DNA of 59,797 nucleotides from Peptococcaceae bacterium UBA4068 (GCA_002382665.1 DFZA01000019.1:1-59797), one strand, 5' to 3'. Numbered from the stretch's first letter, positions 1 to 8,551 are shown. A program made the numbers and translations. The notes: generated by a model not told the origin, from the sequence alone.

Positions 1-67
1 CGTTACCGCTGGTGCGGTACATAAAACTGCAAGCCTTTGTTATATTCAATCATTGGCAAAGCTTCTA

Positions 68-1093
68 TCAAGTTTGTTTCAGGCTTTCTGTAACTTTTTC
101 TCCCCATGATTCTGTATGGATTACGCGTCCGGCCATGCAGCCACGCAGAAAACGCAGATGCGCGTTCCGCTCCACTGCCATGGCATAAAGCGGATTGGCC
201 TTGAGCGCATCTTCTGCCATGAAAATGATTTCACGGTGCAGGCCCATTGCTTCCATGGCATGGCGCAGGCGTTTTTCGAAAGTCCCTGCACCACAGGTAA
301 AGCGGTATATATAGGTTGCGGATTTTTCCCCTGTAATCAGTTCCACGGCAGCAGAACCATTACCGACAGCGGCGATCCAAAATTCGCTGCCATCGGGAGA
401 GAAGAGCCCGGAGATTAGCTGATCTTTGCCGCAGGTATCCTCTAAAAAGTGATAGCGTTCCAACGCTTCGCCCAAGCGGTTTTCCAGATCGGCTTGCAAT
501 GACGCCTGCGCGGCCTGCCATTGCTGCTGCGCTTCTTTGCGGAATTTGCCGAGGTTTTCAAAAAAAGGTATTGTATCCCGTCCCAGCCGGATCAGATCGT
601 AGCATTCACCGGTATCAAGCGTGATATGGATGGTGTAGTTGTCCAGCGTCAGATTGTCCACAAAGCACAAGGGACTGCGCCTGGCGCCGCAGTCAGGTGG
701 CATAATGCAGACAGATGTCGGGTACAGGCAGAGCTTTGCTATTCCTTTGGCATTTCCGCCGTCGTCCGTGTAGTTGTATTCGCCCTCGGCCTCCATCAAC
801 GGTACGGTCTCCACAAAAAGCGACTCCCGGCTGCGACTGTTATAAGCCAGCCATAGTTGCTGATAAAAGCCTTCCGTATCGTGACCCATCTGTGAAAGCT
901 CAACCTTCCCATCCGAAGTATCGAGGAAAAAGTGATAGTTATTCAGATAAAAGCTGCGGATATTGGCATAATCCAGCAGGAACGCCCCATTTCCCGTCTG
1001 GAAATCCAGCTTGTCTTTGTCTATATGTACAACGGCTTCTCCGGTATGTTGCGGAGAAGCCATTGAGCATTTATAATTGACGTCGTTTGCCAT
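68..1093 (-). CDS. Hypothetical protein next to a zinc-ribbon protein
   Basis: I do not recognise the family. The product is a soluble protein of about 341 residues without signal peptide or membrane segment. It has a beta-rich N-terminal half, a Gln/Ala-rich helix in the middle (around residues 190-210) and a helical C-terminus. The reading frame also allows an earlier ATG at 1114, which would overlap the upstream zinc-ribbon gene by 19 bases. I prefer the ATG at 1093 because it begins two bases after that gene's TAA stop, a layout typical of translational coupling; neither start has a clear ribosome binding site. The tight spacing means the two genes very likely form one operon and may work together. 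No function is assigned. Confidence 0.7.
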   Translation of the reverse strand: MANDVNYKCSMASPQHTGEAVVHIDKDKLDFQTGNGAFLLDYANIRSFYLNNYHFFLDTSDGKVELSQMGHDTEGFYQQLWLAYNSRSRESLFVETVPLMEAEGEYNYTDDGGNAKGIAKLCLYPTSVCIMPPDCGARRSPLCFVDNLTLDNYTIHITLDTGECYDLIRLGRDTIPFFENLGKFRKEAQQQWQAAQASLQADLENRLGEALERYHFLEDTCGKDQLISGLFSPDGSEFWIAAVGNGSAAVELITGEKSATYIYRFTCGAGTFEKRLRHAMEAMGLHREIIFMAEDALKANPLYAMAVERNAHLRFLRGCMAGRVIHTESWGEKVTESLKQT

Positions 1094-1095
1094 AT

Positions 1096-1842
1096 TTACA
1101 GTTTTGTACCGCATTCGCCGCAGAATTTTGTTCCCGGCTCATTTTCAGCGCCGCAGCTGGGGCAGACGGCTTTGGCACTCATGGGAGTACCGCATTCAGG
1201 GCAGAATTTGACACCGAGAGCTACTCCTGCGCCGCAGTTGCTGCATTTTTGCAGGCCGATGGGCGCACCGCAGTTCTGGCAGAACTTGCCACTGCCGGCG
1301 GGATGGCCGCATTGGGGGCAGACCGTGGTACGGCTTTCGACCTTGCCGGTCCATACCGTCGCTTTCTCTGCTGCTTCATCAATATTCCGCTGCATGGCCT
1401 GCGAACGGGCTTTGGCAACATAAGTGCTTTCTCTGGGAGCACATTCCACGCACAGGCCTTCTTCTTCGTTCCAGCAGTCGACGCAGACCCATTTCTGGCA
1501 GGAAGGACATTTGCGAAAATGGGGTTTTACCTCTGCCTGCGCCTGATCAAAGGCGGCTTCCTGCTCCTTGCGCCACTGCGGGCTCTGATTGCTGAGGCGG
1601 TCGCCGATGAGGTCACTGCCGCGTTCCATTGCCCAGCCAAGGTCGCCGAGTTTACCGCCGAGCAAACCACCGAGTACTCCGGCTCCGCGTCCTAAACGTT
1701 CGGTACGTCTGCTCTGATTATATGTACTGGATTCGACAAAGGTGGATTTGAAACCGTTGCCACAGCAGTCGCAGAAGAATTCAAACTGGAAACCCGCGTC
1801 TGTGGAAAGGTCGTCGTGGTTGCGCGTGAAAGAATGTAACAT
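1096..1842 (-). CDS. Multi-zinc-ribbon protein
   Basis: A 248-residue protein dominated by Cys-x-x-Cys knuckles. There is an N-terminal pair (FCDCCG, around residue 23), a central cluster (CPSCQKWVC followed by CVDC and CVEC, around residues 112-137), and three C-terminal double-zinc-ribbon units of the form CPQCGHPAGSGKFCQNCG (around residues 175-248). A Gly-rich segment around residues 53-70 (GVLGGLLGGKLGDLGW) could touch membrane or self-associate. Such ribbons normally bind structural zinc and mediate protein or nucleic acid contacts; the target here is unknown. An AGGAGA site sits about nine bases before the ATG. It is the first gene of a two-gene unit with the downstream hypothetical gene. 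Confidence 0.85.
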   Translation of the reverse strand: MLHSFTRNHDDLSTDAGFQFEFFCDCCGNGFKSTFVESSTYNQSRRTERLGRGAGVLGGLLGGKLGDLGWAMERGSDLIGDRLSNQSPQWRKEQEAAFDQAQAEVKPHFRKCPSCQKWVCVDCWNEEEGLCVECAPRESTYVAKARSQAMQRNIDEAAEKATVWTGKVESRTTVCPQCGHPAGSGKFCQNCGAPIGLQKCSNCGAGVALGVKFCPECGTPMSAKAVCPSCGAENEPGTKFCGECGTKL

Positions 1843-1872
1843 AAATTTTATCTCCTGCCTTCCAACTCTTAC

Positions 1873-2147
1873 TTATATATAATAAATTCTAGCATGCTTT
1901 ATTTTGTTTGTAAACACTTTGCTGTCAGTATAACAGCTTGATAAGAACACTCTGCCACTCTGTTTTACCCAACAACAAGGTTCGTTTTGGTATAGAATTG
2001 CAACCTTATCAAAATCGCTAAACCAGCAAATAACATTGAGATGACTAAAGCCTTCCAACGCCCGCAAGCCGTAATATACTTCGGTTTAAGCTCCATGAAC
2101 ATCCCGTCCTGGTTTATGTTGATTTTACAAATAGGGGTTACTTGCAA
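1873..2147 (-). pseudogene. Decayed TrmO/VirR-like (TsaA-domain) gene
   Basis: Two minus-strand frames join into one recognisable protein. Residues from the TTG at 2147 (QVTPICKININQDGMFMEL) continue in the next frame as ALEGFSHLNVICWFSDFD. This combination is characteristic of the TrmO / TsaA-like family, S-adenosylmethionine-dependent tRNA-Thr t6A37 methyltransferases. The frames are joined by a single missing base near 2065. After the FSDFD motif similarity stops: the expected ATRSPIRPNPIG segment is missing and a stop follows, so most of the domain is lost. I infer a dead remnant. The rest of the 1843-2366 gap is AT-rich and shows no other gene. Confidence 0.6.
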
Positions 2148-2366
2148 ATTTTACATAGCGCATTCCAAATCCATTCCCGGTTATCAAGTATAATCACCGG
2201 TGATTTTAATTTGTGGCATTGTTATTTATTTATGTTTGATTTAAATAGTTAAATCTTCATATTTTTTCAGAAATTTACCTGTTTAGATTTCAGATTTATA
2301 GGTTTTATTTTGGTTATAATATTAAAACCGATTATATTCAAAACCTAAATACAGAGGATGGTTGTC

Positions 2367-3446
2367 TTGAATATTTTAATTTTAACCGGAAGTTTTGGCA
2401 TGGGACACAATTCGGCGGCAAACACCATCGCGGAAATGATCAACGGCGAAATGCAGGATTCCCGGGTTTATGTAGAAGACCTCTTTGCCCATGCCTTCAA
2501 ATCAACAAAGCATGAGTATGTTTTCCGCATAATGATAAAAAGAGGAAAATATTTCTATAATTTAGCATACAGGCGTACAGAAGATTCCTATAAAAAGAAC
2601 AAGTATCCGTTTCAAAAATACCTGATGCGCAGCCTTGACGAATTGGTCGTAAAGACCGACGCCGATATTATTATTTCCACGCTTTGGATCTGCTCTAAAC
2701 TGGTTTGCGAATACAAGCAGTCAATGAACTGCAATATACCGCTGATAACCTGTATTACCGATGTTTGGAGCCACAATGTCTGGATTAATCCCGGCACAGA
2801 TTTTTACATGACAGCAACTCCTAAAGTCAAAGACGAGCTAATAGGCAAGGGTGTTGAGGCGCAGCGAGTAGTCGTTAGCGGCATACCTGTGGGTAACGCA
2901 TTTAAAACTGAAAATATTGACGACAAATCTTCCGGGGAGAAAAGGCTGCTGATCATGGGCGGCGGGCTGGGTCTTTTGCCTAAAACGTTAGCCTTTTATG
3001 AAGAATTAAACAAACTCGACGGTGTAAAGACGACGATCATTACCGGCAACAACATCGAGCTTTATAACTTGCTCAATGGCAGGTATGAGAATATCGAGGT
3101 GCTTGCCTTTGTTAATAATGTCTACCATTATATGAAAAATGCCGATCTTTTGATTTCTAAGCCGGGCGGTATCACACTATTTGAAGCAATCTTTGCAGAG
3201 CTGCCGTTGTTAATGTTCAAGCCCTTCCTGGAACCGGAAAAAAGAAACGGTGAATTTGTTTTGGCTAATAACATGGGTGCTGTTTTGTCTGCGGATGCGC
3301 AGGAATGGGTGGCGAAAATAGCGGAACTTATGTGGAATAATGAGTTGTTGAATGAAATCCGTGCCAACATGCGCAAATTCAAGTCACATTTGGATCAAGA
3401 CGGCCTGTTCCGTCTGCTTCAGCAATGCGGGAGACAAAGCGCATGA
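2367..3446 (+). CDS. MGDG synthase-like glycosyltransferase (GT28), UgtP type
   Basis: Likely transfers a sugar from a UDP-sugar to diacylglycerol at the inner face of the membrane, making glycolipid for the envelope. The N-terminus has the MGDG-synthase signature GSFGMGHNSAANTI (about residues 8-21), and the C-terminal half has the nucleotide-sugar motif SKPGGITLFEAIFAELP (around residues 270-286), as in processive diacylglycerol glucosyltransferases. At about 359 residues it is close to the family length. An in-frame ATG lies at 2358, but the AGAGG ribosome site (2353-2357) touches it; the TTG at 2367 is nine bases downstream of that site and is the better start. A TATAAT at 2315-2320 is a possible -10 box. 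It overlaps the deacetylase gene by ATGA, so the two are translationally coupled. Confidence 0.85.
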   Translation: MNILILTGSFGMGHNSAANTIAEMINGEMQDSRVYVEDLFAHAFKSTKHEYVFRIMIKRGKYFYNLAYRRTEDSYKKNKYPFQKYLMRSLDELVVKTDADIIISTLWICSKLVCEYKQSMNCNIPLITCITDVWSHNVWINPGTDFYMTATPKVKDELIGKGVEAQRVVVSGIPVGNAFKTENIDDKSSGEKRLLIMGGGLGLLPKTLAFYEELNKLDGVKTTIITGNNIELYNLLNGRYENIEVLAFVNNVYHYMKNADLLISKPGGITLFEAIFAELPLLMFKPFLEPEKRNGEFVLANNMGAVLSADAQEWVAKIAELMWNNELLNEIRANMRKFKSHLDQDGLFRLLQQCGRQSA

Positions 3447-4162
3447 TTAAAATAATTCTTTTGTTGGTATGGCTTGTTCTGCTGTTTTTTGTAATATATA
3501 GCTTAATCCCGACTATGTATTATCTGTTTTGCAAAAAGCATCCGTTTGCTATTGACAAAAACAGCAAAAGAGTTTTATTAATGTTTGAAGATGGGCCGGA
3601 CCCGCGATATACCATCAGCTTATTGGATATTCTCAAAAAGCATAAAGTGCAGGCCTTGTTCTTTGTGGTTGCTAAAAAGGCGGCTGATAATCCTGCGATA
3701 ATTCACAGGATGATTGAAGACGGCCATTTGATCGGATTGCATTCTTTTGAGCATGGAGACCCCTGGTTGAAAGGACCGGTATACCAGGAAAGAGATTTTA
3801 CGACTGCGTTGGCCATTATGAAAGGCCTAGGCTGCAAAATCTCGTTTTACCAGCCGCCGTGGGGCCATCTGAACCTGACCTCTCTTTGGCTGGCCAAAAA
3901 ATATCATCTGAAGATTATTCTTTGGACCGTTATGATTGGGAACTGGAAAAAACATTGCACAAGCCAAAAGGTATTGAACCGCCTGATACAGAGGACAAAG
4001 AACGGCAGCGTCATCTGTCTTCACGATTCAGGTTATGGAAAAGCGTCGGAGGCGGGTGCGCCCGCGCAAACATTGGACGCTGTGGCTCAGTTTCTGCCGC
4101 TGATATTGAAGAGGGGATATCAGTTTGTTCTGCCTGAAAAAATAATCCGCTCAGATATTTGA
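3443..4162 (+). CDS. Membrane-anchored polysaccharide deacetylase-like protein
   Basis: A NodB-homology (CE4) protein with an N-terminal membrane anchor (residues 1-25) and the catalytic domain outside. The family removes acetyl groups from peptidoglycan or other polymers using a metal bound by Asp-His-His. Here the first motif reads MFEDGPDP instead of TFDDGPDP: the metal-binding Asp50 is kept but the usual catalytic-base Asp is Glu49. Motif 2 (HSFEH) and motif 5 (LHDSG) are intact, while motif 3 has QPPWGH in place of the usual R-x-P-[FY/W]. Activity could therefore be altered or lost. The ATG at 3443 overlaps the glycosyltransferase stop (ATGA) and has GGGAG nine bases upstream; an ATG at 3425 has no such site. 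Confidence 0.82.
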   Translation: MIKIILLLVWLVLLFFVIYSLIPTMYYLFCKKHPFAIDKNSKRVLLMFEDGPDPRYTISLLDILKKHKVQALFFVVAKKAADNPAIIHRMIEDGHLIGLHSFEHGDPWLKGPVYQERDFTTALAIMKGLGCKISFYQPPWGHLNLTSLWLAKKYHLKIILWTVMIGNWKKHCTSQKVLNRLIQRTKNGSVICLHDSGYGKASEAGAPAQTLDAVAQFLPLILKRGYQFVLPEKIIRSDI

Positions 4163-4172
4163 GGTTAATCCA

Positions 4173-4211
4173 TAAAAAAACTGCATTGGATAAGCAAATG
4201 CAGCTTTTTTT
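4173..4211. terminator. Bidirectional terminator between convergent genes
   Basis: A CTGCATT / AATGCAG stem flanked by seven A on the left and seven T on the right. It sits between the deacetylase gene and the convergent CPBP gene and can serve both. Confidence 0.8.
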
Positions 4212-4228
4212 ATGATGCAATCTTTCAA

Positions 4229-5164
4229 TTATGCTGTCATCTCCGACGGCGCTGTTTGTGCACCGCTTTTGTCCAGGCTGATTTTATTGCCTATTTTTAT
4301 AAGCAATATAACAGAGACGATAATAAACGGCAGTCCTCCAATAAGGCCGGTGACAGCCGGTCCCAGCAGCGGGTTATATGCGCCTTTGACCAGTAAAATC
4401 GTCAGACCTCCGCCGGCGTTGATAACCGAATGGATCATCGCCGCCGGGATGGCGCTGTTCATTTTGATCGTTGCATAGCCCTCAATAATTCCCACCACAC
4501 CGGCACAGAAGACTACCATCATGAAAATGCCTAGCCAAGGGTAACCCGCGTAACCGGTTCCGTAATTATGTCCCATGACGATCACCGGCGTATGCCATAA
4601 GCCCCAGATTACTCCGGTTAGGATTAATGCCGCCCTATCGGATAAAAGCGTGCGCAGCTTAGGCAGCAGATAACCTCTCCAGCCCAGCTCTTCGCCCATT
4701 GTTGGCACAATATTGATAATCGGCCCGACGATGATAATCTGCAATACGGTAATCAACAGCAGATTGCCCGCGGTCAGTCCCCGCATACCACTGGCTGCTG
4801 CCGATTGATTGAGCATTGTTAGCGCGCTGTCAAAATGGGTAGGGAATATCAGAAAATAAACTGCCGCGCTGACAAATATCAGGGCGGTCGGTGCGAAGTA
4901 TATCAGCAAATATTGTTTGATATGTCCTTTGAAATGCGGGCGCAGATACATGTTTTTGAAGCCTTCTTTGGTAATCAGCCTGGTGAGAATATTGGCCGCC
5001 GACGGGCCGAACATGCCCGCCATGACGATTGCCACCGTAGGCCCGCTGCCCTGGTATTTCAGGCCTAAGATGGGTATCAGCAAAAATATCGACCAGCTGA
5101 TGGCTGCCGCTAGTACAACAAATATGATCAGCCGTTTTTTTGTTGCCGATTTAGCGCTTTCCAT
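4229..5164 (-). CDS. CPBP family intramembrane metalloprotease
   Basis: A polytopic membrane protein with about eight hydrophobic segments and the three Abi/CPBP (Rce1-like) motifs in order: GEELGWRG (EExxxR), GVIWGLWHTP (FxxxH-like) and HSVIN near the C-terminus. These glutamates and histidines form the presumed intramembrane metalloprotease site. Family roles range from CAAX-type processing to bacteriocin self-immunity; the substrate here is unknown. AAGGAGGA lies directly against the ATG at 5173, so I chose the in-frame ATG at 5164, about ten bases after it. A 12-bp perfect palindrome upstream (5190-5201) may control it. It is a single gene, convergent with the deacetylase. Confidence 0.88.
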   Translation of the reverse strand: MESAKSATKKRLIIFVVLAAAISWSIFLLIPILGLKYQGSGPTVAIVMAGMFGPSAANILTRLITKEGFKNMYLRPHFKGHIKQYLLIYFAPTALIFVSAAVYFLIFPTHFDSALTMLNQSAAASGMRGLTAGNLLLITVLQIIIVGPIINIVPTMGEELGWRGYLLPKLRTLLSDRAALILTGVIWGLWHTPVIVMGHNYGTGYAGYPWLGIFMMVVFCAGVVGIIEGYATIKMNSAIPAAMIHSVINAGGGLTILLVKGAYNPLLGPAVTGLIGGLPFIIVSVILLIKIGNKISLDKSGAQTAPSEMTA

Positions 5165-5189
5165 AATAATCATTCCTCCTTGATTTGCT

Positions 5190-5201
5190 TGATACGTATC
5201 A
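5190..5201. promoter_or_regulatory. Palindrome upstream of the CPBP gene
   Basis: TGATACGTATCA is a perfect 12-bp dyad located 26 bases before the CPBP start codon. Position and symmetry suit a repressor operator; no regulator can be named. Confidence 0.35.
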
Positions 5202-5210
5202 TTTCTGACT

Positions 5211-5381
5211 ATATTTTAATTCAGTCGGAGGAAGTTAATCAATGGATTGCTGTTCAACTTTGGTTGAATAAATCAACCTGCGCGATACTTGTGCTGAGGC
5301 TATTTGGGCATTAAAGAATAAAAACAACATCTAAGCAATATTGCTTAGATATTCGATCGCTTCCGTAGGACAACCACAGAT
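5211..5381. repeat. Copy 1 of a duplicated, internally deleted segment
   Basis: This stretch repeats the sequence downstream of the EFR1 gene (7383-7520), for example the shared run TTGGTTGAATAAATCAACCT, then jumps to the 3' coding part of that gene (7642-7674). Relative to copy 2 about 120 bases are missing, so the terminator stem (a perfect AAGCAATATTGCTT core) is fused to the last codons encoding ICGCPTEAIEY on the minus strand. The segment is therefore a truncated duplicate of the 3' end of the EFR1 gene rather than a gene of its own. It ends exactly where the TTATCCCGAC inverted repeat begins. Confidence 0.75.
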
Positions 5382-5510
5382 GTTATCCCGACTAATGTTG
5401 AAAAACCATACCAGTGAGCTAAAGGAGCATAAAAAGTCGGGATAACTTTTATGGATTGTACGGGAGACGAACGATGAAATGTTCTGCCAACCTGAAAAGG
5501 TCGGGATAAC
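5382..5510. repeat. Inverted/direct 11-bp repeats, MITE-like
   Basis: GTTATCCCGAC at 5382-5392 is inverted at 5436-5446 (GTCGGGATAAC) and again at 5500-5510. The first copy starts precisely at the breakpoint of the duplicated segment. No transposase is present. The arrangement looks like the ends of a small non-autonomous element, or a set of regulator sites; I cannot decide. The stretch from 5511 to 5676 shows no gene. Confidence 0.5.
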
Positions 5511-5676
5511 AAAGTGAAATTCCGTTTGGTCCAAAGTACAAGAATACCGTTTAGATATAGTATTTTTTGGGGGATTTTTATCCTGGCAAAAATATTAGGA
5601 ACTGTATCACTCGGTAAGCGTCAAATATCTCGTTGATCAAATGATAAGAGCAAATCAAGGAATATACAACTATGTT

Positions 5677-5714
5677 AAAATGCTCCCATGGAATAATCCC
5701 CATGGGAGCATTTT
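5677..5714 (-). terminator. Rho-independent terminator
   Basis: AAAATGCTCCCATGG pairs with its complement ending at 5714 (perfect 15-bp stem, 8-base loop), with A and T runs at its ends. It lies directly after the stop of the cysteine-rich protein gene read on the minus strand. Confidence 0.85.
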
Positions 5715-5726
5715 AATTTAAATGTT

Positions 5727-7106
5727 TTATAAACAGGGTGTAAGACAAGTTTGGAGAAGTTCTACCTCTATATTTGCAGTAGCAGGAAGATTTTCTGTGC
5801 CCTCGTAAACAAGATTCTCAATATCTTTCGGAGATACATTTGTTATCGTGTTAACAACAGAAGCCTTAGCTACTGAACTTGAAACAAGAGTGTAACTAAT
5901 CGTTTTTTCAAAACTTCCATTTAAAGGAACAGTAGCGTTTCTGCAAATTATATCAATACCTACAGGTCCAACAATATTGGTATTCAAAGGAATAGGTATG
6001 AGCGTATCAGCGTAATATGCTTCACAACCGTTGAAACTTGAGAAATTAACCGTTACACCAAAGGGTATTTGCATTCGATCGAAGATATCAATAATTACAT
6101 CAGGCGAATTACCGACACTTGAAATTGTCATTTTAAAGGTTCCTACACTGCCATTGACGGAGCAGCATTTATTGGCTCTGAGTTTTACAACATTTAAAGT
6201 TGTTCCACACAAATCTGCTGATTCCGTACCTTCCGCAGCGGCACGTGCCATATTGCTTATTAAATAACCACCGGGGCTGCTGATTGCCACAACAGGAATC
6301 GTATAAGTTATAACAACTCTTCCGCCCGGTTCGATCGTTCCGATGCTTCCAAATATTTTTACTCGTCCTGTTGTACTGGTATCTACATTTAGGGAAGACG
6401 GAGACACTGTAATAGTTCCTATTGATAATTGCGAAGGAATTGTTATTATATCTTCAAATTCCACAAGACTCAAAGCGCCTTCTCCAACATTGTCTACATG
6501 GACCTCATATTCAAATGAGGCCTGATTATTACTGATAACAGTGGCACATTCTTTTGATACGAGCAGTTTTCCCTTTTCCGTGCACCCGGGTACAATAAAG
6601 CAATTAGTGCACGCAAATTTATAAACAACAGTAGCAGCTTTAACACTTATCGGCTGAACTGCTTCAGGGTAATCTCCGATTATGCGTATTCTGTATTCGA
6701 CGCAAAGGCCTTTATCATACTTGTCGTCTGTTTCAATCCTCAGAAACTGAAAACCAGTAGGGGCCGGACCGAAATTTGGATCATTCTGAATAAGTTCAAA
6801 CGGCACAGTATTAAAGGTACCGCAGCCATCAATTTTCTCTTCTACGGTAATATTTGTTGCATTTATTTCAAGACAAATTGGAATTCCAATTCCGCTTATT
6901 CCTCTTGTTGTGCTATTGCAATCAGTCAGGAATTTGTACGTCCAAAATGAAGCGTTGAGATCAAGAACAAAGGCAGGGTTGTTAGCCACCGAACCATCGG
7001 GCAGGGTCTGACACTCCGGCTGTAAGGCGGTTATCCCGGTCTGCGTACCACAACAACATATATTTGAATATGGCAGACATTCGCACGGCTGTGCTGGCAA
7101 AGCCAT
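5727..7106 (-). CDS. Cysteine-rich protein with DUF11-like repeat domains
   Basis: A 459-residue protein without signal peptide or membrane segment. The N-terminus is Cys-rich (CECLPYSNICCCG), and Cys pairs recur near domain edges (FACTNCF, ANKCCS, CLTPC at the end). The middle and C-terminal parts look like two conserved-repeat (DUF11-type, Ig-like) domains: phrases such as YEVHVDNVGEGALSLVEFED and FKMTISSVGNSPDVIIDIFD are the usual 'tension between terms and derivative' strands. In spore-forming Clostridia such proteins without signal peptide are often deposited on spore or cell surfaces; that role is inference. AAGGAGTG precedes the ATG, and a strong terminator follows. A functionally similar Cys-rich protein is encoded at 55083-55724. 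Confidence 0.75.
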   Translation of the reverse strand: MALPAQPCECLPYSNICCCGTQTGITALQPECQTLPDGSVANNPAFVLDLNASFWTYKFLTDCNSTTRGISGIGIPICLEINATNITVEEKIDGCGTFNTVPFELIQNDPNFGPAPTGFQFLRIETDDKYDKGLCVEYRIRIIGDYPEAVQPISVKAATVVYKFACTNCFIVPGCTEKGKLLVSKECATVISNNQASFEYEVHVDNVGEGALSLVEFEDIITIPSQLSIGTITVSPSSLNVDTSTTGRVKIFGSIGTIEPGGRVVITYTIPVVAISSPGGYLISNMARAAAEGTESADLCGTTLNVVKLRANKCCSVNGSVGTFKMTISSVGNSPDVIIDIFDRMQIPFGVTVNFSSFNGCEAYYADTLIPIPLNTNIVGPVGIDIICRNATVPLNGSFEKTISYTLVSSSVAKASVVNTITNVSPKDIENLVYEGTENLPATANIEVELLQTCLTPCL

Positions 7107-7382
7107 AATATCACTCCTTAAAATATTTTTTATAACAATCTAATATAACCCTAAGTTATTTTATGCACATTGATAAGGAACGGTTACTTGTTATTCCCCC
7201 AGACATTTGTGCAGGCGTTTCATGCAGCAGATTATATCATTCAGTATCCTGCTGATTAACCTGCTGTAAACATAAACTTTGGATTTTGTACGGTAGTTTA
7301 TGGGAATCAGCAAGATTTTGTCACAGTCTTCAAGTTGAAGGTACGACAGATATTTTCGGACGGTCTAGATCATCTTTTGATA

Positions 7383-7676
7383 ATATTTTAATTTAGTCGC
7401 AGCAAGTTAAGCACTGGATTGCTAAGCAACTTTGGTTGAATAAATCAACCTGCGCGATACTTGCGCTGAGGCTGATTTGGGCATTAAAGAATAAAAACAA
7501 CATCTAAGCAATAAAGCTTAGATGTTGTTTTTTGAGTACTTCTAAGGGCCAGCAAAAGATGATTGAGAATATGCCCGATTCAATGATTAGACGGGGGGAC
7601 TTCAGTGTTGAAATATCTGTGTTTTCCCTGCGTTTTATGCTTATATTCGATCGCTTCCATAGGACAACCACAGATG
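7383..7676. repeat. Copy 2 (complete) of the duplicated segment
   Basis: This is the full-length counterpart of 5211-5389. It includes the 7494-7533 terminator and the last codons of the EFR1 gene. Identity with copy 1 is high from 7383 to about 7520 and resumes at 7642. The 7107-7382 stretch before it shows no gene. Confidence 0.75.
7494..7533 (-). terminator. Terminator of the EFR1 gene
   Basis: A 16-bp perfect stem (AAAACAACATCTAAGC and complement) with a 6-base AATAAA loop lies about 50 bases downstream of the EFR1 stop on the minus strand. Confidence 0.8.
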
Positions 7677-8341
7677 CAAGCCATGCAGTGTGTGCAGTCA
7701 TTGCCCCATTGCGGCTTGCTGTCGGTGATATTAATATTGTTCAATGAGCACAACTCGGCACATTTTCCGCAACCGTTGCAGGCTGTGGTCGTATAAAAGC
7801 CCTTGGCGCTGACGGACTTATAGAATCTGTTATTTACGACATTGCTTTTCAATTTGTCGACAAACATCACTTTTTCAGAGGGCAAAGGTTGCTCTTTTTT
7901 AATGTGTTCTGCAATATTGAGGAGATGCGGCAGCGCCCGTGCAACAATTTTGTCGGCCTTCGTTTTTTCGGGCGTTTTAAACATAGCAATATAGTTTTCC
8001 GGCATGACGACAGATGCCAAACCGAAAAAGTCAAAGCCTTTTTCCTCACAGGCGATTTTTGCGTATTGCACCGAGTTTCCGGTATCAGAACCACAGGTGA
8101 GGACAATGTAGGCTTTGCCGCTACCTGTAAATTGTCTGCTTTCTATAAATGCACTTACTACCCTTGGCATCCGCCAGGCATAGGTCGGCGCAACGAACAC
8201 AAACGGTTTGTCGGAGTGCAGAGCATCAACGCTGTTATTTTTAATCAGTTCGTTGAGGCAGACAAGTTCATCACCGGTCACAGATTGGATGGCCTGCGCC
8301 GCATAACGGCTGTTGCCTGTACCGCTGAAATATAGGATCAT
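7580..8341 (-). CDS. EFR1-type flavodoxin-ferredoxin fusion protein
   Basis: An electron-transfer protein of 253 residues. Residues 1-150 form a flavodoxin-like domain with the FMN phosphate loop FSGTGNSRYAAQ at the start and APTYAWRMPR around residue 51. The C-terminal part carries two 4Fe-4S clusters: CNGCGKCAELC and CTHCMACICGCP. This 'EFR1 family ferrodoxin' layout is common in anaerobic Firmicutes, where it probably shuttles electrons in the cytosol; the partner enzyme is unknown. AGGAGGA lies about seven bases before the ATG. It stands alone with its own terminator. A broken copy of its last codons lies at 5340-5381. Confidence 0.9.
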   Translation of the reverse strand: MILYFSGTGNSRYAAQAIQSVTGDELVCLNELIKNNSVDALHSDKPFVFVAPTYAWRMPRVVSAFIESRQFTGSGKAYIVLTCGSDTGNSVQYAKIACEEKGFDFFGLASVVMPENYIAMFKTPEKTKADKIVARALPHLLNIAEHIKKEQPLPSEKVMFVDKLKSNVVNNRFYKSVSAKGFYTTTACNGCGKCAELCSLNNINITDSKPQWGNDCTHCMACICGCPMEAIEYKHKTQGKHRYFNTEVPPSNH

Positions 8342-8551
8342 ATATTTGTCCTCCTATATAGTTTAATGTGTGATGTGTGTGTATTTCAGTCCGTATTTAT
8401 CAGCATCAAACATAAAATATCACTAAACTTTAGTTGATTATATCATACTCCTGCGTAAAAAGAAAAGCAGACGTTCTCCTTGGAGCAAAGTCTGTCTATG
8501 TCTTATTTGCTCAATAATTAAGCATATTGCGGATCATAAGGTTAGCAAAAC

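Noticed and set aside
1..67. Possible gene at the left edge
   Set aside because: The stretch is too short and shows no recognisable coding or RNA feature.
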